Assembly (NCBI GenBank): GCA_029935255.1
Contig: JAOZKS010000068.1
Coordinates: 1 to 10,238, forward strand
DNA: 10,238 bases
Direction: 5' to 3'
Source of the DNA: Pontiella sp.
GTDB taxonomy: Bacteria; Verrucomicrobiota; Kiritimatiellia; Kiritimatiellales; Pontiellaceae
Shown in pieces: positions 5,787-10,238 of this stretch. Positions within the stretch are counted from its first letter, which is position 1. Every line of letters starts with the position of its first letter. Below the pieces are notes generated by a model. It was not told the origin of the DNA and searched no databases. It saw only the letters and a list, made by a program, of their open reading frames with translations. The position numbers were made by a program, and so were the translations under genes.

Positions 5787-8700
5787 TCAGTCGATTTTTT
5801 CCCTGCTTAAAATCCGATGGAGGTCTTCGAGGATCATGGTGAGCGATGGAATGAGCACTAGCGTGATAAACGTGGCGAAGAGGATTCCGAAGCCGAGCGA
5901 AATCGCCATCGGGATCAGGAAGCGGGCTTGGCGCGATTGCTCGAAGATCATGGGAAGCAGACCGAAGAAGGTGGTGAGCGTGGTGAGTACGATCGGGCGG
6001 AAGCGCTGGATGCCGGCGGCCATGATGGCATCATGCACGCCAAGGCCTTCTCGGCGTTTCTGGTTGAAAAAGTCGATTAATACAAGTGAGTCATTCACGA
6101 CCACGCCGGAGAGGGCAACAATTCCGAAGATGCTGATCACGCTGAGACTATAGCGCATGAGTAGGTGGCCAATCACTGCGCCAACGATTCCAAAGGGAAT
6201 GCTAACCATAATGATGAGCGGCTGGCTGTAGCTTTTGAATGGAATGGCGAGGATGACATAGATCAGGACAATTGCGCCGAGCAGTCCTCTGAGCAGTCCG
6301 ACTACGCTTTCCTTTTGATCCGCCTGGCGGCCTTCGAAGGAATAGGTCAGCCCCGGAGATTTCCGGATCAGATCGGGCAGGGTGGTGGCGGTCATGTCGG
6401 CGAGTACCTGGGGCGCTTTGCTTTTTGGGGTTACGTTGCCGGAAACGGTGATCGTTCGTCGGCCGTTGCGGCGGTTGATGGTGGTATAGGCGCGGCCTCG
6501 TTTCATGTTGACCACTTCCCGGAGCGGCACCTCGGCCCCGATCGGGGTGCGGATAATCATGGATTCCAAACTAAACTCGGTTTCGCGCTCGGCCTCCGGC
6601 AGGCGCATCATGACTTTGATTTCATTTCGGCCGCGCTGCTGGCGAATGGCTTCCGCGCCATAATAGGCGTGGCGAACTTGTCGGGCGACCTCGAAGGAGG
6701 TGAGCCCCATACTGCGGCCTTCAGGCTTGAGTGTGAAATCGATCTGCGGCTTTCCGGGGGTGACCCCGCTGTCGATGTCGCTGACGAGGGAGTATTCGCC
6801 GAGTAGGCTGGCGAGTTCACTGGCGGATTGTTCGAGTACGGAGATGTCTCGGTGGGAAAGCTCGATGGTTAACGCATCGCCTCGGCTCCCGGGACCGCCG
6901 CTGTCGGCGCGGTAGCGGATGGTATCGATGCCCAGAAGCGGGCCGGTTTTCGTGCGCCAGCGCTGAACAAATTCGGCGGTGGAAACGGGGCGCACCTCGG
7001 CATCGACCAGATCGAAGGTGATGGATCCGCTATGCCCGCCTCCATTTCCAATCTGCGAGAGGGACCCTTTGATTTGTGGTTGCCCGGTTTCTTCTTCGAT
7101 TTCCCGCACCAGCTCCTCGCCGGCTTGGATGATGCGGTCGTGGGTGGCCTGAGTCTGCTTCACGGGAGCGCCGTAGGGCAACTTAAAGCTGCATAGTGCG
7201 ACATCGGATTCAACACTAGGAAAGAGCTGAAAGCCCATGCGCCCGCTTTTTACATAGCTTAGCGTGATGATCAGGACGAATAATCCAATGGCCACGGTGA
7301 GGTATCTTCGGCGCAGGGTCAGCTCGAGGAACGGGGCGTATTTTTCGCGAACGAAGCGCATGAATCCATGGCTGAAACGCTGTTGAAAGCGGTGGATATA
7401 ACCGCTTTTTTTCCGCTCTTTTTGATGGGCCAGATGGGCGGGAAGCACAAACAAGGCTTCTACGAGGGAAATCAAAAAGGTGGTGCAGACCACTAGCGGG
7501 ATGGCGCTGAAGAACTTGCCCATGACTCCGGGAACAAAGTAGAGCGGCATGAAGGCGACAATATTGGTGAGGATACTGAAGGTGACCGGCATTGCAATCT
7601 GGCGGGCTCCTTTGATGGCGGCGCGCAGGAAAGGCATGCCTTCCTGATGGTTGTGGTAGATGTTTTCGCCCACGACAATGGCATCGTCCACCACAATTCC
7701 GAGCGCGAGAATGAAGGCAAACATTGAAACCATGTTGATGCTCAGTCCCAGCGACGGCATGAATAGAAGGGTTCCGATGAACGAGATGGGAATGCCGAGC
7801 ATCACCCAAAAGGCCAGCCGCATTTCCAGGAAGAAGCCGAGCACCACGAACACGAGAATCAGTCCAAGCAATCCGTTACGCATGAGCAGATTCATTCGTT
7901 GGCGGAACATATCTGCGCGGCTGTTCCAGATGGTAAACTCAACCTCCTCGGGGAGGCGGGCCTCCAGCTGGTCGAGCACTTCGAGGGTGGCTTCTTCGAT
8001 GGAGATCGGGGTCTCTTTCCCGATGCGGTAGACCGCCATGGTTAGGGCGGGTTTTCCGTTGAAATAGGTAAATTGATCCGAGTCGATGAAGTGGTCGCGA
8101 ATGGTGGCAACCTCCTCAAGCAGGACTTGCGTTCCGTCGGGGCTGGTAATCAGCGGAATTTTTCCAAACTCTTCGCCGTAGTCGCGGCGGTCGCGTACCC
8201 GCACTAAGATTTCCCCGCTCGTGGTTTTCATGCCGCCGCTCGGGAGTTCGACGGATGCGCGCGAAATGATATCCGCCACATTCTGGATGGTTAGATTATA
8301 GGCGCGGAGTGAATCCTGAGGGATTTCAATGGAGATTTCATAGTTCCGGACATTGGAGAGCTCCACCTGCGTGATGCCCGGTGATTGGATCAGGCTATCA
8401 CGGACTTCTTCGGTTATTTCACGTAGGATGGTGTCGGCTGTATCGGCCGAGACAATCACGGTCAACACCTCGCGGCGTAATGAACTTACACTAATGATCG
8501 GTTCTTCGGCATCCTGCGGGAACGTCCGGATTCGGTCGACCTCCCCCTGGATATCCTGGGAGAGCCGCCCGGTGTCGTATCCGGGGGTCATTTCAACGGT
8601 CACGGTGCCGGAGCCCTCATTGGCTCGTGCCGTCACTTCTTTAACGCCATCGAGCCCGCGCACCGCTTCTTCGACGGCCAACACCACCGCTTGCTCCACC

Positions 8701-8909
8701 TCTTCCGGGCTGGCTCCGGGGTAGGGCACGGTGATCGTGACAAAGTCGAGTTCGGCGGTCGGCAGGAATTCTTGTTTAATGTTCAGGCCTTGCAGCAGCC
8801 CGCCTGCCACCAAAATCAGCATGACAATGTTGGCGGCGACGGAATTTTGCGTCATCCACGAGATCGGCCCTCGCCGTTCTTTCCCCGACAAGATATTTTT
8901 ATCCTTCAT
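5787..8909 (-). CDS. RND efflux transporter permease subunit (AcrB-like)
   Basis: This 1040-residue inner-membrane pump subunit would export substrates using the proton gradient, together with the adaptor and outer-membrane protein upstream. Length matches the HAE/AcrB family. TM1 is near 23-45, followed by the conserved PYPGASPEEVE (62-72) of the first porter subdomain. A TM2-TM6 block surrounds GIVVDDAIVVGENI with Asp408 and Asp409, equivalent to AcrB Asp407/Asp408. A second periplasmic half and TM8-TM12 follow to about 1025. At the TM10 position of AcrB Lys940 the sequence reads GVVVNDSLVLIDF, with Asn939 then Asp940, so the usual lysine is absent. The ATG overlaps the end of the adaptor gene by 11 bp, with AAGG 11 bases upstream, suggesting coupled translation. 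Substrates cannot be told. It converges on the PaaX-like gene. Confidence 0.95.
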   Translation of the reverse strand: MKDKNILSGKERRGPISWMTQNSVAANIVMLILVAGGLLQGLNIKQEFLPTAELDFVTITVPYPGASPEEVEQAVVLAVEEAVRGLDGVKEVTARANEGSGTVTVEMTPGYDTGRLSQDIQGEVDRIRTFPQDAEEPIISVSSLRREVLTVIVSADTADTILREITEEVRDSLIQSPGITQVELSNVRNYEISIEIPQDSLRAYNLTIQNVADIISRASVELPSGGMKTTSGEILVRVRDRRDYGEEFGKIPLITSPDGTQVLLEEVATIRDHFIDSDQFTYFNGKPALTMAVYRIGKETPISIEEATLEVLDQLEARLPEEVEFTIWNSRADMFRQRMNLLMRNGLLGLILVFVVLGFFLEMRLAFWVMLGIPISFIGTLLFMPSLGLSINMVSMFAFILALGIVVDDAIVVGENIYHNHQEGMPFLRAAIKGARQIAMPVTFSILTNIVAFMPLYFVPGVMGKFFSAIPLVVCTTFLISLVEALFVLPAHLAHQKERKKSGYIHRFQQRFSHGFMRFVREKYAPFLELTLRRRYLTVAIGLFVLIITLSYVKSGRMGFQLFPSVESDVALCSFKLPYGAPVKQTQATHDRIIQAGEELVREIEEETGQPQIKGSLSQIGNGGGHSGSITFDLVDAEVRPVSTAEFVQRWRTKTGPLLGIDTIRYRADSGGPGSRGDALTIELSHRDISVLEQSASELASLLGEYSLVSDIDSGVTPGKPQIDFTLKPEGRSMGLTSFEVARQVRHAYYGAEAIRQQRGRNEIKVMMRLPEAERETEFSLESMIIRTPIGAEVPLREVVNMKRGRAYTTINRRNGRRTITVSGNVTPKSKAPQVLADMTATTLPDLIRKSPGLTYSFEGRQADQKESVVGLLRGLLGAIVLIYVILAIPFKSYSQPLIIMVSIPFGIVGAVIGHLLMRYSLSVISIFGIVALSGVVVNDSLVLIDFFNQKRREGLGVHDAIMAAGIQRFRPIVLTTLTTFFGLLPMIFEQSRQARFLIPMAISLGFGILFATFITLVLIPSLTMILEDLHRILSREKID

Positions 8910-10146
8910 GGTTCATCGATCCTTTTTCAGAGGGAGAGTCCTTTTGTCCGGGCTTTCCTCCGCCCATGCCTTTTCCTTTTCCGCCACCCATGCCGGGTTG
9001 CGGCACGGGGTCGCCTGCGAGTCGAAGACTCATCCCATTGATTGGGGAAGAAAGGTTCGTGAGAATTAATTGGGCTTCCTCGTTGAATTCTCCGGAGATG
9101 AGTACATCGGTGGCATCGCGCCAGCGAACCTCAACCTCGCGAATTTGAAGGGTCCGTTTGGGGGAGGCCAGCCAGATAAACCGGTCGTCGTGGAGGGCGG
9201 AGCGCGGGATGTGGTAGGTGTTTTCAAGTGGGGCTCCTTCAATCTCGATGCGCACATATTCATTGAGTAAGAGCGGTTGCTGCCCCTTGAGCGGGTTTTT
9301 TACGGAAACCAGTACGCGGGCCATGCGCCCTCTTTCTTCGAGCGCGCTTTCCAGGCGGACGGCCCTCCCCGTGCGGACCTCGCCTGTGTTTCGTGTGATG
9401 GTAACGACGGATCCGTTTTCCGGATCGCATACAATCCACTTAAGGCGGTCGACGGGGATGGATGCCCGCACATGGAATTCATCTGAACCGGACAGTGTGG
9501 CCAGCGCATCCTGCAGGTTGACTTGTGTTCCAAGGTCGGTTTTCCGCTCAACAACGATGGCATTGAATGAGGCCCGAACTTCGGTGCGTTCCAGATCGAG
9601 TTTGGTTTTTTCTAATTCGGCCTTGGCGGCTTCGAGTTTGGCGGCGCGGTATTTCATGTGCGGCATGCGTAATGCAAGTTCACGGTCGGCTTCGGAGGAA
9701 TCGGTGCCGGAGTCGATCAGTTCCCATTCGCGTGCAGCGATGTCGCGCTGCCCTTCTTCGAGCCGAAGTTGGAACTCGGCTTCGGCCAATGCGGCCTTTT
9801 TCTGTTCGAGTGCCAGAAGGAAATCGGCTGGATCGATTTTCAGGATGAGGTCTCCTTTGTTGAAGGTGCCCCCGCCGATAAATTCGGGCGAAACAGAAAT
9901 GATTTCACCGGAGACCCGGGCCCGCAATGTAATTTGGAGCGCGGGCACCACAGTTCCGGTGGCGCGGAGTTTGATGGTTTGCATCCCCGCCTTCAACGGC
10001 ATGGTTTCCACGGAGTAGGCCCCGCGTTGCGGACGTTTCTTTTCCGGCTTTTTGGTGGATTTAATAATGGTTTGCCCAACGATCAAGGCCACGGCAATGA
10101 TCAGGGTCGGGATAAGAACTTTCGTGGATATTTTCAGTAGGTTCAT
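8899..10146 (-). CDS. RND periplasmic adaptor (membrane fusion protein, HlyD/AcrA family)
   Basis: The 415-residue adaptor links the RND permease to the outer-membrane channel. An N-terminal membrane anchor or signal segment lies at about 11-28 and is followed by a basic stretch (KKPEKKRPQR). Lipoyl half-motifs are at about 72-107 (RARVSGEIISVS, GDLILKIDPADF) and 191-225 (RASFNAIVVERKTDLGTQVN). They enclose a charged coiled-coil hairpin at about 111-190, rich in Ala, Glu, Lys and Leu. Beta-barrel and membrane-proximal domains follow to about 378. The end is an unusual Gly/Lys tail with GMGGGKGKGMGGGKPG (385-400). No Cys is at a lipobox position. GAGG (10154-10157) sits 7 bp before the ATG, inside the last codons of the preceding gene. 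It is second in the efflux operon. Confidence 0.94.
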   Translation of the reverse strand: MNLLKISTKVLIPTLIIAVALIVGQTIIKSTKKPEKKRPQRGAYSVETMPLKAGMQTIKLRATGTVVPALQITLRARVSGEIISVSPEFIGGGTFNKGDLILKIDPADFLLALEQKKAALAEAEFQLRLEEGQRDIAAREWELIDSGTDSSEADRELALRMPHMKYRAAKLEAAKAELEKTKLDLERTEVRASFNAIVVERKTDLGTQVNLQDALATLSGSDEFHVRASIPVDRLKWIVCDPENGSVVTITRNTGEVRTGRAVRLESALEERGRMARVLVSVKNPLKGQQPLLLNEYVRIEIEGAPLENTYHIPRSALHDDRFIWLASPKRTLQIREVEVRWRDATDVLISGEFNEEAQLILTNLSSPINGMSLRLAGDPVPQPGMGGGKGKGMGGGKPGQKDSPSEKGSMNHEG

Positions 10147-10148
10147 GG

Positions 10149-10238
10149 TTATTCCTCGCTTTCAAAAGATGGGGTTTGGAGTTCGTTCGGCCAGCTGCCG
10201 CCCAGTGCGCGGTAGAGGTTGATGCGGTATTGCAAAAG
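10149..10238 (-). CDS. Outer-membrane efflux protein, C-terminal end (TolC/NodT family), partial
   Basis: Only the last 29 codons and the TAA stop are in the window; the 5' part lies beyond the right edge. The visible end reads YRINLYRALGGSWPNE, which matches the highly conserved NLYRALGGGW ending of NodT-type outer-membrane efflux lipoproteins. These proteins form the trimeric outer-membrane duct of RND pumps. The stop is 2 bp before the adaptor start, and the adaptor's ribosome binding sequence is inside this coding end. It is therefore an upstream gene of the same operon. Confidence 0.85.
   Translation of the reverse strand, partial: LLQYRINLYRALGGSWPNELQTPSFESEE

Noticed and set aside
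5767..6153. Plus-strand open frame opposite the 3' end of the RND permease
   Set aside because: It is antisense to conserved transmembrane segments and its translation shows no recognisable domain.
9218..10018. Long plus-strand open frame opposite the adaptor gene
   Set aside because: It is Ser/Arg-rich with no family likeness and lies antisense to a clearly conserved adaptor, so it is a shadow of that gene's codon bias.

Overview
The window comes from a Gram-negative bacterium with moderately high GC (roughly 55-60% by rough counting). A three-part RND efflux operon shows the double membrane. The yicC-gmk pair, a eukaryote-like SLC12-type transporter and a PEGA-like protein would fit the Verrucomicrobiota/Kiritimatiellota/Lentisphaerota group or relatives. 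That placement is inference only; there is no rRNA or other lineage marker here.

Left part (1-2452): the C-terminal end of a PEGA-like protein runs off the left edge. It converges on a small DUF192 gene, and a GC-rich hairpin covers the DUF192 stop. Divergent from DUF192 is a housekeeping pair, yicC (endoribonuclease family) and gmk (guanylate kinase), 22 bp apart and probably one transcript.

Middle (2467-5786): a minus-strand SLC12/cation-chloride-cotransporter-like permease is followed by a plus-strand PaaX-like gene (winged helix, Cas2-like middle domain, PaaX C-terminal domain). This gene is tightly bracketed by two related 42-bp palindromes at 4830-4871 and 5689-5730. The left one holds the likely ribosome binding sequence; the right one holds the stop codon. 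The palindromes differ from each other mostly in ways that keep a hairpin on the coding strand: G-T wobbles and one compensatory pair. The 901-bp unit sits between two genes that would otherwise be minus-strand tandem neighbours, and it looks more AT-rich than they are. It is the best candidate here for an undescribed system: a palindrome-bracketed Cas2-like/PaaX-like gene that may be a mobile or self-regulating unit.

Right part (5787-10238): a minus-strand operon encodes, in transcription order, the end of a TolC/NodT-type outer membrane protein (cut by the right edge), a periplasmic adaptor and an RND permease. Junctions are 2 bp and an 11-bp overlap, so translation is probably coupled. Together they would form an envelope-spanning export pump.
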